NCBI GenBank assembly: GCA_028095005.1 | Contig: CM051460.1 | Coordinates: 72,889,676-72,953,675, forward strand | Reading direction: 5' to 3' | DNA length: 64,000 nucleotides | From: Rhynchospora pubera | Lineage: Eukaryota > Streptophyta > Magnoliopsida > Poales > Cyperaceae | Part shown: one piece after another, positions 1-13,567 of the stretch | How the letters are laid out: every line of letters begins with the position of its first letter | Numbering within the stretch: the first letter of the stretch is position 1 | Notes under the pieces: model-generated | What the model saw: the letters and a program-made list of their open reading frames with translations, nothing else | Told to the model about the DNA's origin: nothing | The model's database searches: none | Program-made: the position numbers and the translations under genes

Positions 1-205
1 TTTAACTTGTAGTACATTTTCTATGATGAAACATAATTTAATCTCAAGGAATCATTTTGAGAGAATTCTCTTGACGGGGGATTAACTAAGTTGCTCGTTA
101 TTAGTCGATTTTTCTTTTGTTATTGTTGATTTTTCTATGAGATAATCTATTTGTGGTTTGTGTAGAATCTATGGAACATATAATATCAGTTTTCTGTTTT
201 GTTAG

Positions 206-3200
206 GCGGCAGATATAAAGGCTTTGGGGTCTCTGAGTAGAGACGATTTGAAGAAACTATGTGGAGATAATTTTCCTGAATGGATATCTTTCCCTGAATT
301 TGAAAGTGTATGTATCCATGGCACTTTAAACTTAATTACCTGATGCAAATTAAGAATACTATATCCATCATGACCTGTTTTTGTTATTAAGTGTGTACCC
401 ATTGTGATTTTTATGTAGGTGAAATGGCTTAATAAGCAGCTAACCAAGCTCTGGCCCTTTGTTGCGGAGGTTGGTCATTTTATTACTTCTACATCTTTAC
501 ATAACTTAGTAATATAGGCAATACATTTGTGATGATGCATACTCTTAAATATTGATGTAATCTCTGCAAGATTCATGTTATATATCCACTAATGGGCGCA
601 TGGAAAATTCAGCCTCTATTTACCTATGCTGTTTTTCATTTTGGATTGCTCAATTTGGTCCCTGTTTTGCAAATTGATTCTACCAATTTAGCATACTTGA
701 AAGAAGCACTTCACGTATATTGTACTTAACATTTATTATTTTACTGGGGTAACTTGCAAATAAGAACCAAATAGAATCCAGATAAAACAAGCTAAGGATG
801 AGTAAATTGTCCTTGGTTTTCTAAAATTGAATTAGGACAATAAGTAACATATATAAATTTTTACAATAATTTCTTTCCATATTAAGTTTATGTAAGTTCT
901 TTTTATTGAAAGTGTTCATGTTAACTGAACCCTAATGTAGAAAATGTAGAAAACATGGTTGTTTATCTATCGAGTGAAATGGATACTGGAGCTAGAGCCA
1001 AAGTGTGACTCCATCTTTTTGCTACACTAATCTAACTGAATGAATGGATGTTGTTTTCTACATAATCCAATTAAATAAAGAAAGCAAAACCCAAATGAAA
1101 GAAAAAAACACATTTTAATTGGGGTCTTTGAAAATTTATGCAGGCAGCAACAATGGTAATACGGGAATCAGTAGAACCTCTACTCGATGATTACAAGCCT
1201 CCAGGCATCGCATCCCTAAAATTTAGCAAACTTTCTCTAGGACACGTGTCACCAAAGATTGAAGGTTTATATTATTCCTTTGTATTTCCTTTTGGGTAAC
1301 AGCCCTGCAACAACACCCCCCCCCCTGCCCCTAATGCCACTCTCAATGCCATGAGACGAGCAATAAATTGTTGTCATTTGTATTGCTGATTCCTAGCTTA
1401 TTTTGAATGTGAATGATATTCACTTTGCAAAAAAAAAAAAAAGGTAAATCAAATCAATAACAATTGATATCTTGTTCTTAGAGGCAGTGTTAATAGAAAT
1501 AGTCATAACCAAGCAATAAACAAATAATGAGTAGTTTAGTCTGAGCTAACAACAATAATTCTTTAGAAATCAAATAATGCAGTTGACACTTGATGATGGT
1601 GGGTTTTGGGGTGAATGGGGTGGGCGATGGCTGTGGCACTTCAAAAGGATCAGTTATGTTATTCCTCCAATATTTCATTTAATTCCCATTCTTATTTATT
1701 TGTTTAATAATGTGATGGAAGGGATACGAGTACAGAAACAAAAGGAAGGTCAGGTTACAATGGACCTAGACTTCAGATGGGGTGGTGACCCCAGTATTAT
1801 ACTTGGAGTGGATGCTCGTGTTGCCTCTCTTCCTATTCAGGTTCTATTTTTTTTATTTCTGTTGTTATTGTTCCAAATATTATTTTTTTATTAATTTTGG
1901 GATAAGTTTCAAGAACTGTGCATGTAACATTAATAAAACAAAAACTAAATTTTGAAGAGAAACAAAATGGTCGTTATTGTCAGTCATAGCAATATTTTGT
2001 AGTACATTAATTTTAGGAAATAACTGTTTCAAACTTTCAATCATAATAATTGTGATTTTATCTAATGATAACTGTTATCTTACTTTTCCTTATCGATGTT
2101 ATTTACCATATGGACAGTACAGCTTGTTATCACTTTGTCATTGCATCATTTTTTACACTCCTGTTACCAAAAAAAGTGTCATAGCCTATTTATGTGTTGG
2201 GTCCTTTTCTAAAATTATAATATGACATGGGGGGCTTTTTGAAAATAGTGTAGAAAATCAGGAACTTTCTTTAATCATCTACCTTAAAATATGCAATTAT
2301 TATATTTTTATGGAATACCCACGCTAAGCAATTTTGGAAATCCTGGCTTTAGTCGTTCATCTTCTTTTGACTAATATATCATCTTTTTACCTTTGCAATT
2401 AGCTATTTTAGGCTCTAGCATACATGCAAATGAAAGAATATTGATATATACTTGTTATTTTTTTAATTAATCAGCTGAAGGATCTCCAGGTGTTTACTGT
2501 AGTCCGAGTCATATTTAAATTGTGTGAGGAGATACCTTGTATCTCAGCTGTTGTTGTAGCTCTTCTGGCCGACGTATGTACATCCCCTTTTTATCCTTCA
2601 CTAATAATAGAAGGGTGGGGATTCTTTGACAATTGATTAACTTGACAATTATCAAACTTTTAAGTCTTTGTTTTGAAATCCAATAAATTTAATGACCTTT
2701 GTTGGAAACCCAATAACACAAATGGTATGAAATTTGTACACAACCAATCTTTAAGACCTACAATATGTCTATAAGATTTTTTTTTTCCCTACTTTAATAG
2801 AGTCATTCAATTTAATTTAAAAAAATATAGTTGTCAAGGTTGTCAGTCAAACCATTGTCAAGAAGATCTTTTCCCCACCCATAACAAAATTAGCACATAA
2901 TTCGTTTGGAAATTAATTTTATTATTTTATGCGTTGATAGCCAAAGCCGAGATTTGATTACACTTTGAAGGCTGTTGGTGGGAGCCTTACTGCTGTGCCA
3001 GGACTATCCGATATGATCGATGTATAATGTTAACTGTTACCTTTACTTTATGATTTTTAATTGTCTTTTTAAAACAGATAGTGATTTCTATATATAATGT
3101 ATGTTAGGACACTGTGCAATCAATTATCTCAGATATGCTACTGTGGCCGCACAGAATAGTTGTTCCACTAGGCGGCGTTAATGTTGACATAAGGCATGCC

Positions 3201-4824
3201 ATCCTATTCTCTTTTGATTAATTTTTCTTCTTACTCTCCTTAATATTTAACAAATTTGATGCATTTCCACTTATAAAGGATGTGAGTTAACCTGATCAGT
3301 TTAAACTAGCCAGTGCAGATACAGTAATATCAGCGAAAAATATTATATGCTTACAAGTCTCTTTCATTCTGTTCTCTCTTGCTAACAATTTTAGTGACTT
3401 GGAGCTTAAACCTGAAGGAAAACTGATGGTGACAGTGGTGAGAGCAAAGGCATTGAAAAACAAGGAGGTGATTGGTAAATCTGATCCATATGTTGTACTC
3501 TACATTCGGCCAATTTTGAAGGTTAAAACTAAGGTTATTGATGATAATCTTAATCCTGAGTGGAATGAAACATTCAACCTACTCACTGAAGACCAAGAAA
3601 CACAATCTTTGTACTTGGAGGTACGAGTGCTTGTCGTTATTTTAAAAATATTCAGAAAATTTAAGTTGGCAAAGAGTAACATTGGGTTGGCCTCTAAACA
3701 AGGTAATAAGATATCTGCTTATTGTGGTCGGAACCTTTAGATATTGGGACTTCTTCTTTTTGTATGATTTTGTTTGTCTAGTCAGTTGATCTTTTCAGTC
3801 AGGCCAGATTTGAGTTACAGTTTTAGTGGGGTTTTTTGTTGCTAGGGTTCAGGGCCAATTAATACAGGTGATCAAGTTATACAGGGTAAAAGAAAGAAAG
3901 CTTTTGGTCTCATATGGTCAGTCGTGCTACAGAAAGCATATCAGGATTCTAGGATTCTGAAATTCATTCATTATATTAGTACTATTTTTAATTGGAATTT
4001 TGAATGAACAGGTATATGATGAAGACAAACTGAAACAAGACAAGAAGCTAGGGGTAGTGGCTTTACCATTAAAAAGTTTGCAACCTGACGCACTTACTGA
4101 ATTCAATCTGAATCTTTTATCTTCTCTTGATACCTTGAAAGTCAAAGATAAAAAGGATAGAGGGACACTCACTATCAAGGTCTCATTTTTTGTCCTTCTT
4201 TCCTTGAAGTGAAAATCATTTCTGCCATATCATAATTAAATTTGTCCAAAATAGCCATGCTTAAAGAATCCGGTGCAGAATCTAATTTGCTTCAGTATAA
4301 ATTGTGTGATTGTAAATCAGTAGAGCCCTCGAGTAAAACTTGACTAAATAGCTCCTCAAGAAACTAAACAAATGCAAAATTTCAGAGACTAAACTTTCAA
4401 CAGACAGAAAACAGGGAAAAAAAAAAATACATATATTGCATTACATAGCACTATCTTTACAAATGTTCGTAATTGTATAACATAACACAGTCTTTACATT
4501 CATAATTTTTAAATTGATGTTACTAATAAAAAACTTTCCTAGCTTTAGTTTAGTACTAATACTTTATCAATAATTCAGGTATTGTATCATCACTTCACAA
4601 AGCAAGAACAGATAACAGCCTTGGAACAAGAGAAAAGGGAAATAGAGCAGAGGCAGAAACTGAAAGAATCCGGTGCAATAGGAAGCACAGTGGATGCCAT
4701 AGGTGGTGCGGCCTCTCAAGTTGGGTCTGGATTAGGAGCTGTTGGCTCCAGCATAAGCCGGGCCGGTAAGTTCATGGGACGAACTGTTACAAACCAGTTT
4801 AACAGTTCAAGGAGGCATAGCTGA
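206..4824 (+). CDS. CLB1: CLB1-type SMP/C2 calcium-dependent lipid-binding protein (5' partial)
   Basis: Ten exons are visible: 206-307, 419-469, 1144-1264, 1722-1840, 2475-2573, 2941-3021, 3108-3193, 3395-3620, 4012-4179 and 4579-4824. They join in frame to 432 aa ending in TGA; positions 1-205 are intron. The first exon(s), expected to encode the N-terminal membrane anchor (about 40 aa), lie outside the window. The first part matches the SMP lipid-transfer domain of plant synaptotagmin-like proteins (motifs DNFPEWISFPEFE, WPHRIVVP). One C2 domain follows (GKSDPYV, NPEWNETF, YDEDKL with acidic loop residues). The tail is charged and then Gly/Ser-rich, ending GKFMGRTVTNQ. A single C2 domain and this tail fit Arabidopsis CLB1/NTMC2T4 rather than two-C2 SYT1-5. 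By family knowledge such proteins tether the ER or endomembranes to other membranes and bind lipid. The intron at 3194-3394 uses a GC donor. The gene converges on the V-ATPase gene downstream. Confidence 0.93.
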
Positions 4825-5970
4825 CTTTTGGTAGTGCAAGGAAGCATAACAGTAGAAACTCAGTCAGAATATTTAATAAAATTTAACGATAGGTGTTTAC
4901 GATAGTTTGTTTCTTGTATCTCTGGAAGAACAGCACATGCTTTATTCATCAACCATCACAGTAGCTTCTTGTTTGTTGTAAGCGATACAACCATAAGGAT
5001 AAAAATTTTGGTTCTATTTTCGCAGTAATGTTGGAAAATGATGAAAGAGCTGGATATATGCAACCAAATAATAGGAATATTATAATGCACTTTTCCGTCC
5101 CTTGACACAGCATATACTAAAGAGTGAATTCAGAATAGTAGAATTAATACTCATTATGCATCAAGGAATTCACGTCCTCTAATTCTCAAGTAACTCAATT
5201 GTCCCCATAAATTATGTAAACTTATTGCAATTTCCTTCTAGGAACGAAACTTCAATGCAAGCGATAGGCAGAAATTTATTTAGTGTGATCAAAATACCAA
5301 GAGGAGACTCCAGACGCAGCGGTTTGCAAATGATACGCGGACTACATACTCTGAACTAGTGAGCTGTCTAGGTTTTAATTTGACGAGTTGAATTTCTTGT
5401 AGCTGCAGATGCAGACTTCTCATGAGAGTATGAAGTCGATTCAATTAACATTATTATTAACATGCTTTTGAACCGGTTTGTTTAGATGAAATCTGCAATC
5501 AACTAGACAGTACTAGAGCTGAGAACCAGCATTAAGATTTTAAAAAGTTGCAAATTATTCAATATACTATCCACAGATATACAAAGTGATAAAAACATAA
5601 TATTCTCAATTTCAATACAACTTACAAAATTCATGTTTCAAAAAAGGAACCTAGAAGATAACAGAACAGCCATTTCAGACAATTATTTTTTAAAATATTA
5701 TTTTACCGGTCTCTCCCGTTCTGATCATATGGGGCAGATATACCATGCTCCGCCAGAAAGCTATCAAAATATACAAAATAAATACAATGGGATAGCACAA
5801 CAACACACAGTGAAGGCATGAATTGCCTTCTCTCTGGATAAAAATGAAGTGCCCTAACTAGTACGAACAAAGGAAATCAAGGAATAAATTATTCAAAGAG
5901 TTCACAAAAGCCTCTCTGAATGCCAAGCACATACAATTCGCTTCTTATCTGAAATTATTTTTGCTTCGGC
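4825..5970. other. Intergenic space between convergent genes
   Basis: AT-rich DNA holding the 3' UTRs of the two converging genes. I see no coding signal; a 62-codon open frame at 5633-5821 has no family resemblance. Confidence 0.6.
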
Positions 5971-7946
5971 CTATTCTTCCTCCTCTGAGATGAGTGCAAA
6001 AGAGAAGGGGGCAAATTTGTAACCATCACCTTCATAAAATTTATTTTGAAATTCAACCCAGTGAAGCCTCAGTGCATGCAAGAAAGCACTCAAGGTTTCC
6101 ATCACCAGCAATACACCAATAGTAGCAAAAATGAATACGATTATGCCCACTATTAGGATCACTACATTGTTGAATCTGACAAAAAAATTAAAAGAACAGA
6201 TAAATCAATGAATCAATCAATCAAATTAGGTAAACAATACTATTCGTTATTTATATAGAAGTCAGCACTCACCCCCAGGCAAGGAGAAGCACTTTCTCAT
6301 AGAAGACAGCTGACAGCTCTGAATGAGCAAGACTGTAATCAACAATATCACAAAGGAAATATTAATAAGAAAAGCAATGCGATAAGATATTATTATTCTT
6401 TTACAAATTAAATCCAATATGTTTGCAAAAGTTTTGTATTTTTAACAGAGAACTTTTCCTACTCTTGCAACCAACACCTCCAATCTTTGTGAATGTTTTC
6501 AAAACAGTCCTCTGGTATTAGATCAACTATTTGGAAGGGTATATCCAGTCTAAACTTCAATATTAGGCCTTTCTTTTCTAATAAGCCATCTCTTTCAGTA
6601 CCAAGTTAGGTTCAGTTTCTTACAAGCTGAGATGATGATACTGCGAACAATTTTTTGGGTTTCATTTTACATGTGAAGCAAACTTATGTCGACCTTTGCA
6701 GAGAGAAGTTAAAAGTGTTCGGAATGTTAAATCCATAGTTATGAAATCAAAAAAGATAATTAAGCACCTGAGGGCCCAAAGACGAAGGTAAGATGCAGTA
6801 TTTGACACTGCACCGAGAACAAACTCAATAGTATGGATGAGTTGATGCACAAATACTTCACTGAATTCAAACTCTTCTCCATGGCCATGAGAGTTATTTT
6901 CATGGCTGACTTGTTCTATCTCGACTGACTCATCAGTGCTCTCCAGTGCAGTGTATTGGTGTCCTTGATGTCTCTGTCACAAATACTAGTGAGCTACTTC
7001 CCATCAAACACAACATATAAAGCAAGTAAATAAAGGTACATACCTGCTCATGTTGTTTCTTCAAAAGAAGTGGTTTAGGAATTAACATCCATGGCACCGA
7101 GACAAGCGCTAACAGAAGTAGAACAAGCTATGATTGACACATGAAAAGGAAAGGAATGTCACTTGCGTGCAAAATTTCTTAGCATTTTATGCTTCTATGT
7201 ACAGATTCCTTTTCAAGTTTTAAGATTTATCTCTCACATTCACATAATAAATGAGGGAATTTATGGTCTTCAAAAGTGTTAAAAAAAAAGAAAAGAAAAT
7301 ATACATGAGATGGTATGCCAAAAGAGTAATTAAGACAAAAACCTGAAGCGTTTTCTGGCCAGGGAATAGCTGGTTCTCACCAAGATCGTCAGTGGGGCTA
7401 AGGAACATGTAGATCATGACGTGGTAAAGATCTGCAGTAGACCCAGTGCACCATTTTACTATGATCAAGACCGATAAATAACCAAACAGACTGTTCAAGA
7501 ATATCAACTGAGGAACAAACTGATACCTGAAAAGCATGGAACATTAAAAATGTCATGATCACCAATTGTACAAAAACATAACAATGGCAGTACATCCATC
7601 AAGTGCCTTTATTCTAAAACTCTTTTCTAAGCAAGGACTACAAAAGAAACAAACGTTCCAAAAAAAGTCCCACATTATAAAAATTGCAAATAATATACTG
7701 CAATTCTGGAATTAAAAAAATAAATAAATAAAAATTTTGTTAAGGAAACTTTGGAGTTCTCCCTAATTTATTTGATAAAATGTTATAATTTACAATTTCT
7801 CACAGATACATGGAACATGCAAAAATCCTATTATAAATGTTTAGAAATAGATGAGTTATAACTAAAAAAAGGAATGAATATTCGCACATAATTTAGATAA
7901 AAATGATTTATAACTATAAGCCTGGATTATTTGTACGTGCATCTTA

Positions 7947-7979
<33 letters not shown>

Positions 7980-10900
7980 CACATGATAAATTACCAAACA
8001 TTGATGCTGTTGCGAAAGAACTTGGCATTGAAATAACTAAGAATGATGCCAAGGTTCATTTGAGCAACACCAAGCAGGATAGACATTTTCATTTTTAGAG
8101 AGTTCAAAAAGGGTAATTCGCTACGGCTTCCATGCCATTCCGGGTCCACACCAAATGGATATGTCCGCCTCACTTTTATCAAACCCGCTGTTGTTGCATC
8201 ACTGTAAGATCAGTGTCACACAGCCCTATTTCGTTAGCTTTTAAGTGCACATGTAAAGAAAGGTCAAGGAACAAATTCATGTATGCACCTTCAGAACATC
8301 AAAAGGCCAAAAGGCCAAAAGGCCATGCATAATACTAAATCTCATATATGCCCCCAAATGATGGATGATATCACAATTGCTTCCTTATGTCATTAAAATG
8401 CCTAAATTAGGCCTCTTTGGACCTCACTGGTGCAGAATTAAATTGTGAGGTGTTTTGATCTTATTATTTTGAAAGGTCATACATAATATTTTTTTTCCAC
8501 AGGCATTCATGAAACCACAGTTTTCAAGGTCATACATGCAAAAATGGAAGAAAATATGCAAGCACACCTGCAGGAAGGATCACGACAAGCATAGGCAGAT
8601 TTGCCAAAGAGTTCAAAGGGAACCGAGAAGAACTCATTATAGATTAAACCCGTATAGATTGAAAATATAGACATCATTATTATTACGTAGCGTCCCCCAA
8701 ACATCATCTCCATTATATCACCAAGCTTCTGTAAAACCACAAATTGTTAGTTTGGAAACACTTCCAAACCTACTAGTGAAAAGAAACAATGAAGACATTA
8801 AAATGACCTGAGAAGAAAGCTTTTTTTCACGAATAATAAGGATGAGTGTGCAAAGAAACAGGCAAATGCCATGTCCCCAATCTCCAAACATAACGGCAAA
8901 TAGAAATGGAAATGTCACAACTGTGAAAACACCTGGATTCGCCTCTCGATACTTAGCCACACTGCATTTGTACAAGTAATCTGTGTGATTACAAATTAGC
9001 TAAAAGTTCATAAATAGGTTGACTTGTAAATGGATGAAATGCATACCCGTATGCATCTACAATTTCTTGAAAAGCAGTAGTGAACTTGTTTGTCTGGAAA
9101 TAGGTGGGTGGTGCCTCTTTTGTTTGAAGAACTTGAAAAATCGAGCCGACTTGTGAGTTACTGTCAAGTGTGGCTCGGTGTAATGCATCTTTGATCTATA
9201 TACACAAATAATGTCAACCATTTTGTATTAGAAGTGCAAATCATTTGAACTTTTGCAAAATTTAAAAAGCTTTTAGTTGAAAAAACACCTTGTTAGCTGC
9301 AAAAACTGGGCTCCATCCTTCAGCAACCAGACATTTCTTTGTCACATCAAGGCTCAGCATGTTTAGTGTGTGGTAAATCGATTTTTCCTTCCTCACCTAA
9401 AAAATATTTTGGTTGCAAGTTATCATGTAAACCATTTGTGTTCCTCTGTAATATCAGAAAAAAATTAAGCTATCGTACTACGTTCTACAGATAAATCAAT
9501 CAGCCAAAAAGGCACTAAAGGAAGTTCTTAATTTTGCAGTACAGAGGAAATTGAGTGTCTGACATACCAGGTAACTCCACTGCTCATACTGAGAGGCAAT
9601 ATTTTTCAGAATACTGTCACGATGAAGAAGACCAAGATCTATTGTGGTCTTCAGCTCTTTTGTCCTTCCTGATACCTGAATTAGTAAGTAAGAAGACCTT
9701 AGCCCCAACCATAATTTATTGTTATCAACAAATGGTATCAATCTACTGTCTGACGATGATGATTTTTGTTTTTTTTCACTAGTTAATTGTAGGTTACCTC
9801 CTCAAGTGCCTGCAACTGTTTGCCAAATTCTTCAGGGAATGGGTACCGGTTTGCACCAAAGGCCTCACATATCTTCAATATCTTGGTTTTTGCCCTTTCT
9901 CCAGAAAAAAATACCACAAATACGTTTTTTGTGACCTGTATATCACAACGTATACCAGCAGCTATAAATTTTTACTCTTTAAGCAACAAAACAAAGATAT
10001 ATAGAATTTCAATTCCTTTGCATTCAGAAAATATATAGCAACAAAATGTAAAATTCACATACAGTAATGAAATGCAAATAACCTTTTCTCCAGAAACAGG
10101 GTCAGTGACAGGAGTATCAACAGGCTCTTGCCTCAAAAACATATTACCACGTGTAGCACGAAACAATATCCTCTCAAATGCCATCGCCTTCTCCTTTGGA
10201 ACAAGCCCACTTATAAAACCGACCTTCACTTGCTTGGATGGATCTGTTGACATTTCCTATATTAAATAAAACATTCACATCAGAAAAAGAAATCAGACAT
10301 GCAGGTGTCTTTGCAATACATTCATCATTTTCAAAACTCTCACAGATAAGACCCTGTATAAATTTACTCACGACCATTCTAAAAATGTTCCCAAGTCAAG
10401 ACCTTCAAATTAGTATGAAAAAAAAGTTAACAATACTGTCTAAGTCTTACAAGCCTTCTTTCCTAAATCCCAAATTAAAATGGGGAAGCATAAATGTTTA
10501 TACAGTTCCAAGTATGTGTATGCTCAATCAAGTCAAAAGATGGCAAACTCGGGGGCAATGTAGTTACATTTACGACATTTTTGTTGCAACAGTGGGCGAT
10601 AGTAAAATGTTTGGTTTACAGCAAGTCTGCATTATGCAGATTTTGTAGTGTAAGTAGAGATTGTAATGCTAAGAACCTGCTCATGTAAGAGAGGACTTTC
10701 AAGAGAGGACTCAGCAGATTGCTGGCCTTCTGATTCCCTTTGCTGAGCCACTGCACTCCTCTGTGCTGTGTGAAAAAATTCACCAGCCTAAAAAAAATAA
10801 AAGAGAAGGAATGAGAGAGGAAAATAGATGATTTACACAAAGTATAGATCAGTGTTTCTGTAAGAAAAGGTATGTTTATACCTTTTGGAGAACATGGTTG

Positions 10901-12157
10901 TATTCCAAAAGCTCATTGTAAGTGCGTTGCAGCTTCTCACTGTTGGCATTCACCTCAATTAGCTCCGCCTCCATCTCTCCTAGTGTTATCTACACACACA
11001 ATTTTCATATATATAAATCATAGGAAAACTCAAAATTCATCATAACTGTACAAAGTTTCGTTGTAATTTAATATTCATTGTACATTAATCATTAGCAAAT
11101 AGTAGTTCACAACAAGCAGAGTGATTTTCAACAAAAGAAAAAAAAATTATTACTTTTGCTTCACACAGAAAAGTAGTGATTGAAAGGGCTTTTTAACCAA
11201 GACAACAATTAATTAAAACTCATTTAAATGAAGCATTAATCAATAAATTGAAATTAGGCACCAGGACTAACCTCAAGGTCATCAAGGTCAAGTTTGGGAG
11301 GTGCTTGAGGCAAAGAAGAAGGTGCAATGCCAGCCTTCACCATTTGTTCCTTCAAGTATCTCAACTTCCTTGCCATTTCACCACACCGTTTGATCTATAA
11401 TCAACCACCATTATGAGTACATGTTTGAAAACATCTCCATGCTTCAGACGGTTACAAAAACTATGAGGAATGATAAAACAAATACAGAAAAAGTATTTAC
11501 CTGGGTTGCATAAGTACGCTGAAAGGGGCTCTTATCGGCATTAAGCTGCAAGAAACCATAAGTTAGCTCTGAACTTGCATAATTTGGAGTGATGAGAAGA
11601 CACTTCATATGATATGTGTGCATATCACATATCTACTTATGGGTAAAGTTCAAGTCAAACCAACTTCTAATCCACAATAACTGATGAATATCAATAAGCA
11701 GAATTTCAGTCTCTTTTATCAGAATGACAATTAAACAAATCTCTAAGCAAAACAACCCTCTTTACACCAGTGTACATGTTTTGTGCCCGAATGTTACAAT
11801 TTACAACTAAATCGTGTCCAATTTATAAGATAAGCAAATGCAGACAACAGAAATTTGCAGGTCAACTGGCTAGAAAGGGTCAGAACCTATTTGCCACAAT
11901 CCTAAATATCAATTTTTTTATTAGAAGAGAACACTACATCCACAAAGAACCTCAATCTGGCCCCAAATTGAGATTGAACAAGGTCTGAGAAAGGGGAATG
12001 AAGAAAATTAAATTACATCTTTGAACTGGAGAAGACCGAGGTCGCCGAGATAGGAGAGAGTCAAATGAGAAGATTCAATGGGAATAATGATCTGAACAAG
12101 CTGCATCTCCTCCGATCGCATCAGATCCATAGTCGGACAGCATCCTTCTCCTCTCAT
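5971..12157 (-). CDS. VHA-a3: Vacuolar H+-ATPase subunit a (V0 sector), VHA-a2/a3 type
   Basis: Eighteen exons on the minus strand: 12157-12017, 11545-11501, 11394-11272, 10989-10882, 10787-10677, 10256-10083, 9935-9798, 9675-9568, 9396-9289, 9195-9047, 8961-8808, 8728-8568, 8201-7995, 7526-7343, 7127-7044, 6973-6768, 6332-6273 and 6175-5971. They splice in frame to 821 aa, the length of Arabidopsis VHA-a3. The ATG at 12157 is chosen over the in-frame ATG at 12130 because it adds MRGEGCCPT, which resembles the CCPPMDLMRSE start of the vacuolar isoforms. The N-terminal cytosolic half (to about residue 420) holds coiled coils that contact V1; the C-terminal half has about eight membrane helices. 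The proton-channel arginine is in SYLRLWALS, near residue 729. Other landmarks are FGDWGHG and FQNKFYEGDGYKF. By family knowledge the protein forms the proton half-channels and helps set vacuolar location. All introns appear GT-AG. VHA-a2 and VHA-a3 cannot be separated by eye. Confidence 0.96.
7947..7979. repeat. (GT)n(GA)n compound microsatellite in a VHA-a intron
   Basis: A run of GT dinucleotides passes directly into GA dinucleotides just upstream (on the + strand) of the exon at 7995-8201. It is intronic and likely length-polymorphic. Confidence 0.9.
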
Positions 12158-13041
12158 CTCGATCTCGGATGAATTCGCCTCTAGGTTTTCCCTTCAATTT
12201 AAAGCCCCCCTCTCTTTCTCAAGGTGTAAGTAATAACAAAATTAATGAGGGGTTAAAACGCAAAATGGATCGAATCGCTCGATCGACCCCGTGTAGAGTC
12301 TTCTCTCTCTCTCTCTCTTTTGAGGAGGTCTGAAGAAGTGCAGGGATTCCGAGAGATGAGATGATGAGACGGTGACCAGGAGTTATGGAGAGCTACCCTC
12401 TGAAATTGTCTTTATTGTACTTTTGGTGCAATTTTATGTGTCTTTTGTGGATGAGTCCGTGTAGGAATCCGTATGGCGTAAACGTTGATTGTTACAGCAA
12501 TCTGCAATCTATTTGTGATTGATCTTATATTGTAGCACTCTAGTGGAGTACGTCAATGCTTTTATTAGTGTGTAACAGGAATTTTTGCAAGTATAACAAT
12601 GATATTTCCAGTGGGATATTTTGTATTTATTATGCTTATGACATTTCTAAAAAGAGTATAAATTTTAGTGGTACCTTTTTATCAAAATAATTATTAATAA
12701 TATATAAATAAAATAGTACCATATCAGATTAGATGTATTACCTCTTTTGGGTATGACAGTTTAATGTCGTGATATTTATAGTCTTTATTTGTACAAAATT
12801 AGTAAGAACCTAATTCCAATACGTTTATCTTCAACATCTTACTTAATCTAGTATCAAATGAAGTTTAATTTTATAAAATTTATGCCAACACATCTCTCAT
12901 GGAATTGAATAAGATCAATGGTTTGAGTTTGACATTTGAATTTCAAAATTTTTAAATTAAAATAAAATTTGAAGTTGTGGTATTTGGACCACCATAAAAA
13001 TGGTGAACACTAAAATTCCTCCTCATCAATTTATATATATC
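12158..13041 (-). promoter_or_regulatory. Upstream region of the VHA-a gene
   Basis: This stretch lies 5' of the VHA-a start. On the gene strand it has a GA-rich tract (CT repeats at about 12303-12320 on +), typical of plant 5' leaders. Beyond about 12600 it is AT-rich. No TATA box or other site can be assigned with confidence, and nothing in it is coding. Confidence 0.4.
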
Positions 13042-13209
13042 GGGGCCGTTTGGATCGCTCAGGAAGTTAGAGAATTTGGGGAAGTTGCAATTCCTAGGAA
13101 TAAATTTATTGGGAAGTGTGTAATTTTGTGAAGAGTTTGGATTGTTTATAATAAATTTATGGTAGGAAGATGAAATTCCCCAAAATCCCATGGGGATCCA
13201 AACGGCCCC
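13042..13209. mobile_element. Tourist-like (PIF/Harbinger) MITE
   Basis: A 168-bp element with terminal inverted repeats GGGGCCGTTTGGAT and ATCCAAACGGCCCC. It is flanked by the 3-bp direct repeat ATC (13039-13041 and 13210-13212). The interior is non-coding and itself partly palindromic. It shares its ends with the element at 44380-44538. Confidence 0.85.
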
Positions 13210-13419
13210 ATCAAATCAATATATGAAAACTGAATAAAACTTGGTTCATAATAGAATTTTTTTTAAAAAAAAAAGAAGTGGTAATATGCCGCCCGCTTCA
13301 TTTCCTAAATAGAAAAAACATTTCCGTATCTTGGTTCAGCTCCATCCAGCTGCAATTTTTTTTTAAATTGATTGAAAACAAGTATTGTGCTATGACGAAA
13401 AATTTCCAATTATATCTAA

Positions 13420-13567
13420 GGCTCCGTTTGAATGGGTGCAAGAATAAGGGAATAGCTTCTTTCTACTCCCAAATTTATTATAAATAATCCAAACTTTTCA
13501 CAAAATTACACACTTCCCAATACTTCTTCTCTTATTTCTCTTATTCCCACACCATCCAAACGGAGCC
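13420..13567. mobile_element. Tourist-like (PIF/Harbinger) MITE
   Basis: A 148-bp element starting GGCTCCGTTTG and ending CAAACGGAGCC. The target duplication TAA lies at 13417-13419 and 13568-13570. TAA/TTA is the preferred PIF/Harbinger target. The interior is non-coding. Confidence 0.88.

Noticed and set aside
10238..10648. 136-codon + strand frame
   Set aside because: Antisense shadow over VHA-a exons and introns, with no recognisable domain.
12130..12157. ATG at 12130 as VHA-a start
   Set aside because: The upstream in-frame ATG at 12157 restores the conserved CCP-containing N terminus of vacuolar isoforms.
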